Assembly: GCA_017547175.1 (NCBI GenBank)
Contig: JAFYQI010000008.1
Location: 434,001 to 498,000, forward strand
DNA length: 64,000 nucleotides
Origin: Alistipes sp.
Lineage (GTDB): Bacteria > Bacteroidota > Bacteroidia > Bacteroidales > Rikenellaceae
Direction of reading: 5' to 3'
Positions 1 through 9,050 of the stretch are shown piece after piece. The position numbers and the translations under genes are program-made. Every line of letters starts with the position of its first letter. The stretch's first letter is position 1. Under the pieces are notes generated by a model, which saw only the letters and a list, made by a program, of their open reading frames with translations, did not search any database and had not been told where the DNA came from.

Positions 1-245
1 AGCTGGCAATAACCATCCGGAGCACGATCCTCCTCATCAATGTCGAGCTCCAAACCCGTTCCTCCACCTGCGCGTCGGAAAGACTCCTCGCGCAGACGAC
101 CCACCTCACGCATCAGATGCGGACACTTCTCAGCCGTAAAAATGTAGATTTCGTTATCTGCATGATTCGTATCACGTAACTTACGTTCAGGGGTTAACTC
201 GCTACGCAACAACGCGCGATCAACAGGGGCAATTATGGGTTCCAT
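1..245 (-). CDS. glsB: GNAT-type N-acyltransferase, GlsB-like (partial, N-terminal 81 codons)
   Basis: The N-terminal part of a protein runs off the left edge of the window. The ATG is at 245, with a TAACTTTG -7 element just upstream at 275-282. The visible residues include R-E-V-G-R-L-R-E-E-S-F followed by R-R-A-G-G-G-T-G, a pattern typical of the OlsB/GlsB acyl-ACP-dependent GNAT family, often misnamed hemolysin. In Bacteroides GlsB N-acylates glycine to start glycine-lipid synthesis. It lies just downstream of an O-acyltransferase gene in the same direction, as expected for the GlsB/GlsA pair. The function is inferred from this short segment and the neighbour. The C-terminal catalytic part is not visible. 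Confidence 0.6.
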   Translation of the reverse strand, partial: MEPIIAPVDRALLRSELTPERKLRDTNHADNEIYIFTAEKCPHLMREVGRLREESFRRAGGGTGLELDIDEEDRAPDGYCQ

Positions 246-274
246 ATTGGGGATAAGTCTCTTTTCGTTGCGTA

Positions 275-282
275 CAAAGTTA
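275..282 (-). promoter_or_regulatory. TAnnTTTG -7 element before glsB-like gene
   Basis: Read on the minus strand this is TAACTTTG, an exact match to the Bacteroidota -7 consensus, 29 bases before the start codon at 245. No convincing TTTG -33 box lies at the usual distance. It would let the GNAT gene be transcribed separately from the upstream acyltransferase. Confidence 0.5.
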
Positions 283-305
283 CGCTTTTTCTCCTTTTTA
301 TTGGC

Positions 306-1127
306 CTATTTAGCTAACTCTTTTTCCAAAGCATAACACTTTTCTCGTACAAAAGCCACTTGTTCTTTTAGCGTACCGGCTTGTTGCAGGGCCTCTAGCG
401 AAATCGGAACTCCTACTCGTAGACGGAAATGACGATCATGTTGCGCAAACATCTCATCAGGCAACCACAGCATCTCAATGTTAGCCTTTACACCAAAAAA
501 TTTACGCAAATTACTCAAATTGTAGAAAAAGTTGGAGAGGCGTCCTTCAACAAAAATCGGGACAATCTGGCGCCCTGAAGCGTAGGCCTTCTTCAAAAAG
601 TTCGACTTCCACTCCGTATCTTGAATACGCCCCTCGATACGACGAGAGCACAGACCTGCAGGGAAGGTCAAAATCTGTTGATCACCCATAAAAGTCTCCT
701 CGAAACGACGTGCATAAGCAGCTGATTGCGAGCCGTGTTTATTCACCGGAACCCACAGTGGATCAAGGGGTTCAATGACTCGTAAAATGTCGTTTACGAC
801 CACACGCACATCGCCAAAATAATCAATCAACTTATCGATGAGCATCATACCGTCCATGCCCCCAAAAGGGTGGTTTGCTACAAAGAGATAACGCCCATCT
901 CGTGGCAAATTTTCAAGTCCTTCAATCGAATAACTCACGCGCCAATCCCGAAAACAGGAGCGGATAAAAGGTTGCGGTGCGAGATGCCAATAGTGCTCAT
1001 AAATGTGGTTAATCTCCTCCTCATGTACCGTGCGACGTAACCAATTGATTACAAACTGAGGAATCTTGTCAGCCAACTTTGGCGCTTTGTCCCGCAAGAT
1101 AGCAGACACATCGACCTTTTTAGCCAT
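306..1127 (-). CDS. glsA: lysophospholipid-type O-acyltransferase, GlsA-like
   Basis: A 273-residue PlsC-family acyltransferase. The family motif I is seen as N-H-P-F-G-G-M-D-G, with Asp one residue further from His than in the classical H-x4-D. A motif III-like F-P-A-G-L-C-S-R-R follows. This variant is usual for the Bacteroidota group that includes GlsA, which O-acylates N-acyl-glycine to make glycine lipids in Bacteroides. A GNAT-type GlsB-like gene follows 60 bases downstream on the same strand. No signal peptide is evident, so it is probably a peripheral inner-membrane enzyme. A TATATTTG -7 element (1164-1171) lies 37 bases upstream. It could instead act on lysophosphatidate, and substrate cannot be told from sequence alone. 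Confidence 0.65.
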   Translation of the reverse strand: MAKKVDVSAILRDKAPKLADKIPQFVINWLRRTVHEEEINHIYEHYWHLAPQPFIRSCFRDWRVSYSIEGLENLPRDGRYLFVANHPFGGMDGMMLIDKLIDYFGDVRVVVNDILRVIEPLDPLWVPVNKHGSQSAAYARRFEETFMGDQQILTFPAGLCSRRIEGRIQDTEWKSNFLKKAYASGRQIVPIFVEGRLSNFFYNLSNLRKFFGVKANIEMLWLPDEMFAQHDRHFRLRVGVPISLEALQQAGTLKEQVAFVREKCYALEKELAK

Positions 1128-1163
1128 TCGGAAATCTGTTTCGTTGTTGATAAATAATTACGA

Positions 1164-1171
1164 CAAATATA
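1164..1171 (-). promoter_or_regulatory. TAnnTTTG -7 element before glsA-like gene
   Basis: The minus-strand reading is TATATTTG, an exact Bacteroidota -7 consensus, 37 bases before the start at 1127. The divergent rsmH gene has only a weak TAACTTTA element at 1195-1202, so the gls and dcw promoters appear to share this 98-base gap. Confidence 0.5.
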
Positions 1172-1225
1172 GATATTCTTTTTTGAAAAATAGCTAACTT
1201 TACACCCAAATCAACCTACGGTTGA

Positions 1226-2146
1226 ATGAAAAACACCATGGAACAAGAAACTTATCACGTACCTGTCCTGCTGGAAGCCTCTGTCGATCTGCTCGATATC
1301 AAGTCCGATGGAGTCTATGCCGACCTCACCTTTGGTGGTGGTGGGCACTCGCGTCACATACTCTCGAAGTTGGGAGATCGCGGCCAACTTTATAGTTTTG
1401 ACCAAGATCGTGACACGGAGGCCAATGCCCCACAAGACGATCGTTTCCACTATGTGGCAAGCAATTTCCGGTTTTTACGCGGAGCTCTTCGCTGGCGTGG
1501 CGTAGAACAGGTAGATGGCATTTTGGCTGATTTGGGAGTTTCGTCCCACCATTTCGATGAGGTGGAACGCGGATTTTCATTTCGCGGCTCGGCTCCGCTT
1601 GACATGCGTATGAATCAACGAGGCCGACTGACTGCCGCCGACCTGGTCAATGATCTCTCGACCGATGAACTGACCCGTATTTTCCGCGACTGGGGCGAAC
1701 TCGACACCCCGTGGAAAATCGCATCGTGCCTGGAGCGTGCCCGCACGAAGGGACGTATCACCACTACGGCCGAATTGGTCGAAGCGGTAAAACCTTGTAC
1801 GCCTAAAAAAGATGAATCGAAATTCCTTACCAAACTCTTTCAAGCCCTGCGTATAGAGGTCAATGGGGAGATGGAGGCCCTGAAGATGGCCCTCGAACAG
1901 AGTCTCAAAGTACTCAAACCGGGTGGACGTTTGGTAGTTATCTCCTACCACTCGCTCGAAGATCGTTTGGTGAAGAATTTTCTACGTAGTGGTAACTTTG
2001 AGGGAAAGGTCGAAAAAGACTTCTTCGGCCGTGCCGAGGCTCCTTTTGAGCTCGTAACACGCAAGGCCGTGACCCCTACGCCTGAGGAGTTGGAGCGCAA
2101 CCCCCGTTCGCGTTCGGCCAAACTACGTGCCGCCATCAAACGATAA
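1226..2146 (+). CDS. rsmH: 16S rRNA (cytosine1402-N4)-methyltransferase RsmH
   Basis: A 306-residue SAM-dependent methyltransferase that N4-methylates C1402 in the 16S rRNA P-site. The N-terminus reads H-V-P-V-L-L-E and the SAM motif is D-L-T-F-G-G-G-G-H-S. A-D-L-G-V-S-S-H-H-F-D and the C-terminal S-Y-H-S-L-E-D-R-L-V are diagnostic of MraW/RsmH. Length is normal. An in-frame ATG four codons downstream (MEQETYHVPVLL) is an equally plausible start. It opens the division/cell-wall cluster as usual, but mraZ, which normally precedes it, is missing and a divergent lipid acyltransferase gene takes that place. The next gene starts 19 bases after its stop. Confidence 0.95.
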   Translation: MKNTMEQETYHVPVLLEASVDLLDIKSDGVYADLTFGGGGHSRHILSKLGDRGQLYSFDQDRDTEANAPQDDRFHYVASNFRFLRGALRWRGVEQVDGILADLGVSSHHFDEVERGFSFRGSAPLDMRMNQRGRLTAADLVNDLSTDELTRIFRDWGELDTPWKIASCLERARTKGRITTTAELVEAVKPCTPKKDESKFLTKLFQALRIEVNGEMEALKMALEQSLKVLKPGGRLVVISYHSLEDRLVKNFLRSGNFEGKVEKDFFGRAEAPFELVTRKAVTPTPEELERNPRSRSAKLRAAIKR

Positions 2147-2165
2147 ACCGATAAAAGGTTAAAAG

Positions 2166-2678
2166 ATGCTCAAGGATCTCGATTTTCACCCCGAACGTCA
2201 AGAGGAGGAGGCGCGCCGCCAAGAGGAGGAAGCGCTGGCTCGTCGCGTAAGACGTGAGGTCTTGCGTGTACAAAGCGGAGAGGCTGCCGAGGATTTGGAG
2301 GCAGACCGTCTGGCCGAAGAGGCGCGACAAGAGGCTATCGAGGCCGAGGAGACTCGCAAAGCTCGCCGCAGAAACAACCCCTTCTACCGTCTGGTGTCGG
2401 GAACTATCCTCTTAGATAAACACGCAACGCGCAGCTACCCCTATCTGATGACCATCGCTGCGATGTTTTTTCTCAACATCGTAGCGCTGTTTTGGTCACT
2501 TCATCTCGATCTACGATACTCACGCCTGGAGCGAGAGGTTCAGAAACTTCGCGAGAAGTCGATCCGCTACGAAGAGCAACGTTACCGAAAAACCACCCAC
2601 TCGGCCGTGAGCGAAGAGCTGCAACGCCGAGGTATCGAACTGTATGATCCCGTCCAACCCGGACAATTGATCCGCTAA
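2166..2678 (+). CDS. FtsL-like cell-division membrane protein
   Basis: A 170-residue bitopic protein lying between rsmH and ftsI, the position of ftsL. Residues 1-90 form a long, very charged Glu/Arg/Ala-rich cytoplasmic region. One membrane helix spans roughly 97-115 and is followed by a short heptad-like segment (S-R-L-E-R-E-V-Q-K-L-R) resembling the FtsL periplasmic leucine zipper. FtsL/DivIC proteins are poorly conserved, so the call depends on topology and gene order. In the Bacteroidota the protein at this place is usually annotated FtsL/YllD-like. The cytoplasmic tail is much longer than the short one of E. coli FtsL. FtsI starts 3 bases after its stop, suggesting translational coupling. 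Confidence 0.7.
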   Translation: MLKDLDFHPERQEEEARRQEEEALARRVRREVLRVQSGEAAEDLEADRLAEEARQEAIEAEETRKARRRNNPFYRLVSGTILLDKHATRSYPYLMTIAAMFFLNIVALFWSLHLDLRYSRLEREVQKLREKSIRYEEQRYRKTTHSAVSEELQRRGIELYDPVQPGQLIR

Positions 2679-2681
2679 AGC

Positions 2682-4949
2682 ATGGCAAACCAGGAGCCTT
2701 CACAAATCAAGAGCGACATTCTCACGCGCGTGCGCGGTCTCTACCTCGTCTTCATCTTCGTGGTAGCGGTCGTCTTGGTGCGTTTGTGTTATGTACAGTT
2801 CCTGGCTCCCGAAACGCGCATCAACGCCCGCCGCTTATCGACCCGTATCTTCCTGCCCGACACGGTCTATGCCCAACGCGGATCGATTTTAGCCCGCGAC
2901 GGGGAGCCGTTGGCAATCTCGATCTTTCGTTATCAGCCCTACTTCGATTTTGCTTCGGAGGGTTTTTCCGATCGCGAAACTTACCTCACGCAGACTGATT
3001 CACTCGCCAAACTTTTAGCTGCCTATTTTGGGGATCGCAGTGCAACTCAATATCGTAATCTGCTACTTGCACGTCGCGACTCGGCACGCAAATACCGTCT
3101 CGGTCCACCCCGCGACACAACCTATTATCGCGAAGATGAGAACATCTTACTGCTGCTCATCGACCTGATGACAGGACGAGCCAAAATCACCGAAAAGGTC
3201 TGCGACACGTTGCGTAACCACCGTCCGACCAAGATTCTGCCTCGCGATGTCGATTATGCCGAGTGGGAGGTATTACGCAAATACCCCATTCTGAATTACA
3301 ACATGGGCGTTACCTACTTTTTGACCGAATACGATCGTCGCATCTATCCCCAAGGCGATTTAGCGCGTCGATTGATTGGCCGTGTCGGTACAGCCGGTAA
3401 CTACGGTTTGGAGTTGCTCTACGATTCATTGTTGACCGGCGAGGACGGTTTTTCGGTGCGACAACGTATTGCACGCGGTTTTTCGACCCGCGTAGCCGAG
3501 GCCGAACACCACGACGCCGTAGATGGGTTGAATGTAGTCACCACACTCGACCTTAATGTGCAGGATGTGGCCGACAAAGCCCTTCGTGCTCAACTTGAAA
3601 AAGAGAATGCCACCTGGGGGACCACGCTTGTGATGGAGTGCAACACGGGTGAGATTTTGGCGATGGCCAATTTGGGACGCTCGGCGGATGGTCGTATCAC
3701 CGAACGTGAGAATTATGCCCTTGGCTATTCGATGGAACCGGGCTCCACCTTTAAGTTGGCTACGGTGTTAGCGCTGCTTGATGATGCGCACATGTCTCCC
3801 GATAAGATCTATGAGACGCACAACGGTGAGCCCGTCACAATCGGCCAGGCAACAAATATTCGTGATTCGCATCGTGGTGATCATGCAATTGCCCTGAAGC
3901 GGGCGGTTGCGGGATCCTCGAACGTCTATTTTGCCAAAGCGATCTGGGAATACTACGGTCGAACAGGCAAAAAACAACAATTCAGCAACTACCTCCACCA
4001 GGTGCTTGGTTTGGGAGAGACTACAGGATTGGATCGACTCGGTGAACGTGTGCCTGACATCACCACCGATTGGAAAGTCGCCGACCCCGGTATCATGCTT
4101 GTCAAGATGGCCTACGGCTATCGCGTGCAGATGACACCGATACAGATGCTCACCTTCTACAACGCCATTGCCAACAACGGTAAAAAGATTGCCCCCGTTC
4201 TGGTAAAGGAGCTCCGTAAAGGCGAAAAAACGATCGCTGAATTCGGCACCCACACCTTACGCGAACAGATCTGTTCAGAAGAGACCCTGTCGATCATTCG
4301 CGACTGCCTCGAGGAGGTAGCCGTAACGGGAACAGCCGCCCCCTTCTTCAGCGATACAACTCACCTTCATGTCGCTGCCAAAACGGGTACGGCTCAAATC
4401 ACCTCGGGCGAAGCAGGTCACTATCTGGGCTCAATGGTCGCCTACTTCCCCGCCGAGAATCCTCGATATACGGTACTCACGACCATTCGCACCAAACAGC
4501 AAAGTGGCAAAGCCTACTACGGTGCATCGTTGGCAGGTCCGGTGGTAAAACGGGTGGTGGATTATCTCTACGGACGTGACGAGGAGTGGGCCTCGACACT
4601 TGCATCCGATGGCACCAATTACTACCCCAATCAGATAAAGGGTGGCTCGGTACGCCAGATGCGCGAAGTAGCCGATCGACTCAACCCGAAGGTCAACTTT
4701 GAAACACGTCAAGGATGGGGAAAGGCCTCGATAGATAGCCTATCTACCGTTGCCATTACCTCGATCCGATCCGAACAAGGAGTTATGCCTGACGTAAGGT
4801 CCATGGGACTCAAAGATGCCCTCTTTGTATTGGAGCAATGTGGTCTGCAGGTCACCATTGCGGGAAGCGGCGCAGTCTATGAACAATCGATTGCCCCCGG
4901 AGCTCCGATTTACCCGAACGATGCAGTGGTGATTCGATTAAAACGATAA
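2682..4949 (+). CDS. ftsI: division transpeptidase FtsI/PBP3 with C-terminal PASTA domain
   Basis: A 755-residue class B penicillin-binding protein that cross-links septal peptidoglycan. There is one N-terminal membrane helix (about residues 14-34), then a PBP dimerisation region and the transpeptidase. Catalytic motifs are all present: S355-T-F-K358, S412-S-N414 and K567-T-G569. Residues about 700-755 (V-M-P-D-V-R-S-M-G-L onward) form one PASTA repeat, common in Bacteroidota FtsI but absent in E. coli. It lies in the cluster between ftsL-like and murE (22-base gap). Nothing appears truncated. Confidence 0.95.
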   Translation: MANQEPSQIKSDILTRVRGLYLVFIFVVAVVLVRLCYVQFLAPETRINARRLSTRIFLPDTVYAQRGSILARDGEPLAISIFRYQPYFDFASEGFSDRETYLTQTDSLAKLLAAYFGDRSATQYRNLLLARRDSARKYRLGPPRDTTYYREDENILLLLIDLMTGRAKITEKVCDTLRNHRPTKILPRDVDYAEWEVLRKYPILNYNMGVTYFLTEYDRRIYPQGDLARRLIGRVGTAGNYGLELLYDSLLTGEDGFSVRQRIARGFSTRVAEAEHHDAVDGLNVVTTLDLNVQDVADKALRAQLEKENATWGTTLVMECNTGEILAMANLGRSADGRITERENYALGYSMEPGSTFKLATVLALLDDAHMSPDKIYETHNGEPVTIGQATNIRDSHRGDHAIALKRAVAGSSNVYFAKAIWEYYGRTGKKQQFSNYLHQVLGLGETTGLDRLGERVPDITTDWKVADPGIMLVKMAYGYRVQMTPIQMLTFYNAIANNGKKIAPVLVKELRKGEKTIAEFGTHTLREQICSEETLSIIRDCLEEVAVTGTAAPFFSDTTHLHVAAKTGTAQITSGEAGHYLGSMVAYFPAENPRYTVLTTIRTKQQSGKAYYGASLAGPVVKRVVDYLYGRDEEWASTLASDGTNYYPNQIKGGSVRQMREVADRLNPKVNFETRQGWGKASIDSLSTVAITSIRSEQGVMPDVRSMGLKDALFVLEQCGLQVTIAGSGAVYEQSIAPGAPIYPNDAVVIRLKR

Positions 4950-4971
4950 AAAGAAGTTAAAAGAGAATAGG

Positions 4972-6429
4972 ATGAAACAGTTTTCAACCTTGCTGCAAAA
5001 GGTAGCAATCGTAACACGAGCAGGAGCGGAGGAGGCCGAAATCGGCAATCTCTGCTACGATTCACGTTGCGTAGAACCGGGAAGTTGCTTCTTTGCAGTG
5101 AAAGGCACCGCCACCGACGGCCATCGATTTATCTCCATGGCTATAGAACACGGAGCAGTAGCGATCGTTTGCCAAAATTTACCCGAACAGATAGACCCTC
5201 GTGTGGCCTATGCCGTGGTAACAGATAGTGAACAAGCCATGGCCTTGATGGCTGCGGCCTTCTATGGCGACCCGAGCCGTGAACTGAAGTTGGTAGGTGT
5301 CACTGGCACAAACGGCAAGACCACAACAGCAACACTGCTCTACGAGTTGGTCCGCAAACTTGGCTATCGTGCCGGATTAATCTCTACGGTGGTCTATAAG
5401 ATCGACGAACGAGAGGTTGCCTCCACCCATACGACTCCCGACACTATTCGTCTGAATCGCATGATCCGCGAGATGGTTGATGCGGGCTGTGACTATTGTT
5501 TCATGGAGTGCTCGTCACACGCCATTGTACAACAACGCACCTACGGGTTACATTTCGCCGGAGGTTTATTCTCGAACCTCACCCACGACCACCTCGACTA
5601 CCACAAGACCTTTGCCGAGTACCTGAAGGCTAAAAAAGGATTCTTCGATCTATTGCCCAAGGAGGCTTTTGCCATTACCAATGCGGACGATCGCAACGGC
5701 GCGGTAATGGTGCAAAATTGTCGCGCACACATCAAGAACTACTCGTTACGCTCGATAGCCGACTATCGCTGCAAGATTATCGAGATGCACCTTGACGGCA
5801 TGTTGTTGCAGTTGGATGGTCATGAGATCTGGAGTTCGCTCACCGGCCGTTTCAATGCATCAAACCTCCTCGCGGTCTATGCAACAGCACTCGAATTGGG
5901 CTTTGATTCTGCAGAGACATTGACCGCCATAAGTTTGTTGCAACCCGTCAGTGGACGCTTTGAGTGTATTCGTGCCACAAACGGTGTAATTGCCGTGGTC
6001 GATTATGCCCACACTCCCGATGCTTTGGAGAACGTCTTACAGACAATCGACGAAATACGTACTGCAGCCAATTCGCTGATCGTTGTATGCGGTTGCGGAG
6101 GAAACCGCGATCGCGAGAAACGCCCCATAATGGCTCGTATTGCGGCAACACATGCTACGACAACTATTCTCACCTCGGATAATCCGCGTCATGAAGATCC
6201 CGAAACGATTCTCGACGAGATGGAACAAGGAATTCCGACCGGAAGTCGCCATCTTCGCATCACGGATCGCGCTGCAGCCATCCGTACGGCGGTAATGCTC
6301 GCCCACGAAGGTGATGTCATCCTGGTTGCGGGCAAAGGTCACGAAAATTACCAGATCATAGGCGATGTGAAGCACCCGTTCGACGATTGCGAAGAGCTTC
6401 GTAAAGCCTTTCAAGGAGTCAGAAATTAA
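4972..6429 (+). CDS. murE: UDP-MurNAc-tripeptide synthetase MurE (meso-DAP type)
   Basis: A 485-residue ATP-dependent Mur ligase that adds the third stem-peptide residue in the cytoplasm. The P-loop is G112-T-N-G-K116-T-T. The D403-N-P-R406 motif is the signature of meso-diaminopimelate-specific MurE, so the murein is DAP-type. N-terminal UDP-binding, central ATPase and C-terminal domains are all present at normal length. It follows ftsI by 22 bases and precedes mraY by 22 bases in an uninterrupted plus-strand operon. Confidence 0.96.
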   Translation: MKQFSTLLQKVAIVTRAGAEEAEIGNLCYDSRCVEPGSCFFAVKGTATDGHRFISMAIEHGAVAIVCQNLPEQIDPRVAYAVVTDSEQAMALMAAAFYGDPSRELKLVGVTGTNGKTTTATLLYELVRKLGYRAGLISTVVYKIDEREVASTHTTPDTIRLNRMIREMVDAGCDYCFMECSSHAIVQQRTYGLHFAGGLFSNLTHDHLDYHKTFAEYLKAKKGFFDLLPKEAFAITNADDRNGAVMVQNCRAHIKNYSLRSIADYRCKIIEMHLDGMLLQLDGHEIWSSLTGRFNASNLLAVYATALELGFDSAETLTAISLLQPVSGRFECIRATNGVIAVVDYAHTPDALENVLQTIDEIRTAANSLIVVCGCGGNRDREKRPIMARIAATHATTTILTSDNPRHEDPETILDEMEQGIPTGSRHLRITDRAAAIRTAVMLAHEGDVILVAGKGHENYQIIGDVKHPFDDCEELRKAFQGVRN

Positions 6430-6451
6430 CTAAATTAAGATAAACTATACG

Positions 6452-7684
6452 ATGTTTTACCACTTATTTAAGTATTTGGACGAAACCTATAACCTCCCTG
6501 GTTCGGGTGTTTTTCAATACATTTCGTTCCGTTCGGCCGCAGCAATCATCTTGGCTCTGCTGATCGGTATCATCTTCGGACGTATGATCATCGACATCTT
6601 GCGTCGCAAGCAAATCGGCGAGGATATTCGTGACCTCGGCCTGGATGGTCAACTCCAAAAACGTGGTACCCCCACGATGGGTGGCGTTATCATCCTGCTC
6701 TCGATTTTGGTACCTACGCTCCTTTTTGGTCGCTTAGACAACATCTACATCCAGTTGATGATTGTCTCGACCATCTGGTTGGGTGTGATTGGTGGTCTGG
6801 ATGACTACATCAAAGTCTTTCGCCACCACAAAGAGGGCTTGAAGGGTAAATTCAAGGTGGTAGGTCAAGTCGGCTTGGGTCTGATTGTAGGTACAACCAT
6901 GTGGCTCTCACCCGACATTGTCGTTCGTGAGGAGATGCAGGCATCCGATGCGACAGTCGTGACAACTCAAAACGTACAGACCGACAACGATACGTTCTTA
7001 CCCAACGAAAACGTTAAGACCACCAAAACCACGATTCCTTTCTTTAAAAACAATGAATTGGATTATGGCTGGTTTACGGGTAACAATGAATTGCTGGCCT
7101 GGCTGCTGTATGTATTGGTAGCTATTTTGGTCGTAACGGCCGTATCAAACGGCGCAAACCTGACAGATGGTCTGGATGGTCTGGTGACGGGTGTTTCGGT
7201 CCCCATTGTCGTGGTATTGGGTGTACTGGCCTACCTTTCGGGACACATCGTCTATGCCGACTACCTCAACATCATGTACATCCCCGATAGCGGAGAGTTG
7301 GTGGTTTTTGCCTCTGCCATGGCTGGTGCGCTGGTCGGATTCCTGTGGTATAACAGTTTCCCAGCGCAGATCTTCATGGGTGATACCGGATCACTCTCGA
7401 TTGGTGGCGTGATAGCTGTCTTTGCACTCTGCATCCGCAAAGAGCTGCTTCTCCCCCTGCTGTGTGGCATCTTCCTCGTAGAAAGTTGTTCGGTCATGTT
7501 GCAAGTGGGATACTTCAAGTACACGAAACGTAAGTATGGCGAAGGTCGTCGCATTCTGCTCATGTCACCCCTCCACCACCATTACCAGAAGAAAAATATC
7601 TTTGAGACCAAGATTGTCATCCGCTTCTGGATCATCTCACTGCTTCTGGCAGCCATTACGTTGGTAACCCTTAAGATTCGTTAA
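6452..7684 (+). CDS. mraY: phospho-MurNAc-pentapeptide transferase MraY
   Basis: A 410-residue polytopic membrane enzyme that transfers phospho-MurNAc-pentapeptide to undecaprenyl phosphate, giving lipid I. Family motifs are clear: G-T-P-T-M-G-G, the D-D pair in [27 protein letters not shown] and the L-H-H-H-Y-Q-K-K loop. It is about 50 residues longer than the E. coli enzyme because of a polar insert around residues 160-205. From memory this insert is common in the Bacteroidota. It sits between murE and murD; murD begins 4 bases after the stop. Confidence 0.96.
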   Translation: MFYHLFKYLDETYNLPGSGVFQYISFRSAAAIILALLIGIIFGRMIIDILRRKQIGEDIRDLGLDGQLQKRGTPTMGGVIILLSILVPTLLFGRLDNIYIQLMIVSTIWLGVIGGLDDYIKVFRHHKEGLKGKFKVVGQVGLGLIVGTTMWLSPDIVVREEMQASDATVVTTQNVQTDNDTFLPNENVKTTKTTIPFFKNNELDYGWFTGNNELLAWLLYVLVAILVVTAVSNGANLTDGLDGLVTGVSVPIVVVLGVLAYLSGHIVYADYLNIMYIPDSGELVVFASAMAGALVGFLWYNSFPAQIFMGDTGSLSIGGVIAVFALCIRKELLLPLLCGIFLVESCSVMLQVGYFKYTKRKYGEGRRILLMSPLHHHYQKKNIFETKIVIRFWIISLLLAAITLVTLKIR

Positions 7685-7688
7685 AAAG

Positions 7689-9032
7689 ATGAAACATCTT
7701 GTTGTTTTGGGTGGCGGAATCAGCGGCTATGGCTCGGCTATTCTAGCCAAGAAGGAGGGCTTCGAAGTCTTTCTATCGGATCGTGGACGCATTGCCGACC
7801 GCTACAAGCAAAAGCTGGAGGAGTGGGAGGTCCCCTATGAGGAGGGGGCTCACAACGAAGAGCGAATCCTTGCAGCTGACGAAGTTGTCAAGTCGCCTGG
7901 TATCCCCGACTCTGCGCCTATCGTACGAAAGATCCGTGAACGGGGTATTCCCGTCATTTCGGAGATGGAGTTTGCAGGTCGCTACATGGGATCGGCAAAA
8001 TGCATCTGTATCACCGGCTCCAACGGCAAGACGACAACCACCTCGCTCATCTACAAGATCCTACGCGATGCCGGACTGAATGTGGCGCTGGGCGGTAATA
8101 TTGGCGAAAGTTTTGCCTACTCGGTAGCTACGGGCCAATACGATTGGTATGTGCTGGAACTCAGTTCCTTCCAACTCGATGGCATGTTCCATTTCGGAGC
8201 ACATATCGGCTTGTTGATGAACATCACGCCTGACCACCTCGATCGCTACGACTATTGTTTCCAAAACTACATCGACTCCAAGATGCGTATCACGCAAAAT
8301 CAAGGCGAAGCGGACTTTTTCATCTTCTCGGGTGACGATGCAGTCATTGGTGCCGAATTGAAAAAACGACCCTTAACGAGTCACCTGCTCCCCTTTACAG
8401 CCATGGAAAAGGGCTCGAGTGAAGGTGCGCACTACGATGGATCAAATTGCTCGGTGAAGGTAGGAGATAAGCATCTTACGCTTGATACGGAGAAGATGCA
8501 GATTAAGGGTCTGCACAACTGCTACAATACTATGGCTGCAGCTATGGCCGCCCTTGCGGCAGGAATTCCGGCCGAACAAATTACTCGTTCGATCTACGCC
8601 TTCTCGCCCGTTGAGCATCGCCTGGAGCCGGTTAAAGAGGTCGATGGAGTGCTTTGGATCAACGACTCGAAGGCCACAAATGTCGATTCAGTCTGGTACG
8701 CTTTGGAGAGTATGACCCGTCCCGTAGTATGGATTGCCGGTGGTACGGACAAAGGCAACGATTACGAGCCTCTCAAAGAGTTTGCCCGCAAAAAGGTACA
8801 CACGCTCGTCTGCATGGGACTTGACAACACGAAGTTGATACAGGCCTTTACGGATGTGATACCGAAGGTGGTTTCAACCACATCGCTCGACGCAGCTATG
8901 CTGGCAGCCCGTCAAGCTGCCCAATCGGGTGACGTGGTATTACTATCCCCCGCCTGCGCCAGCTTCGATCTGTTCAAAAATTACGAAAATCGCGGCGAAC
9001 TGTTCAAGCAGTGGGTCGTGGAGCATGCATAA
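7689..9032 (+). CDS. murD: UDP-MurNAc-L-Ala--D-Glu ligase MurD
   Basis: A 447-residue Mur ligase that adds D-glutamate to UDP-MurNAc-L-Ala. The N-terminus reads V-V-L-G-G-G-I-S-G-Y-G, a Rossmann-like UDP-binding site. The ATP-binding G110-S-N-G-K114-T-T and the downstream N-D-S-K-A-T-N motif are typical of MurD. The C-terminus (L-L-S-P-A-C-A-S-F-D-L-F-K-N-Y) is the MurD signature. Length is normal. It starts 4 bases after mraY and is followed 18 bases later by ftsW. Confidence 0.96.
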   Translation: MKHLVVLGGGISGYGSAILAKKEGFEVFLSDRGRIADRYKQKLEEWEVPYEEGAHNEERILAADEVVKSPGIPDSAPIVRKIRERGIPVISEMEFAGRYMGSAKCICITGSNGKTTTTSLIYKILRDAGLNVALGGNIGESFAYSVATGQYDWYVLELSSFQLDGMFHFGAHIGLLMNITPDHLDRYDYCFQNYIDSKMRITQNQGEADFFIFSGDDAVIGAELKKRPLTSHLLPFTAMEKGSSEGAHYDGSNCSVKVGDKHLTLDTEKMQIKGLHNCYNTMAAAMAALAAGIPAEQITRSIYAFSPVEHRLEPVKEVDGVLWINDSKATNVDSVWYALESMTRPVVWIAGGTDKGNDYEPLKEFARKKVHTLVCMGLDNTKLIQAFTDVIPKVVSTTSLDAAMLAARQAAQSGDVVLLSPACASFDLFKNYENRGELFKQWVVEHA

Positions 9033-9050
9033 ATAACCCGATATCTGAGC

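Noticed and set aside
1195..1202. TAACTTTA as the rsmH promoter
   Set aside because: It misses the final G of TAnnTTTG, and no TTTG lies about 20 bases upstream, so it was not listed as a feature.
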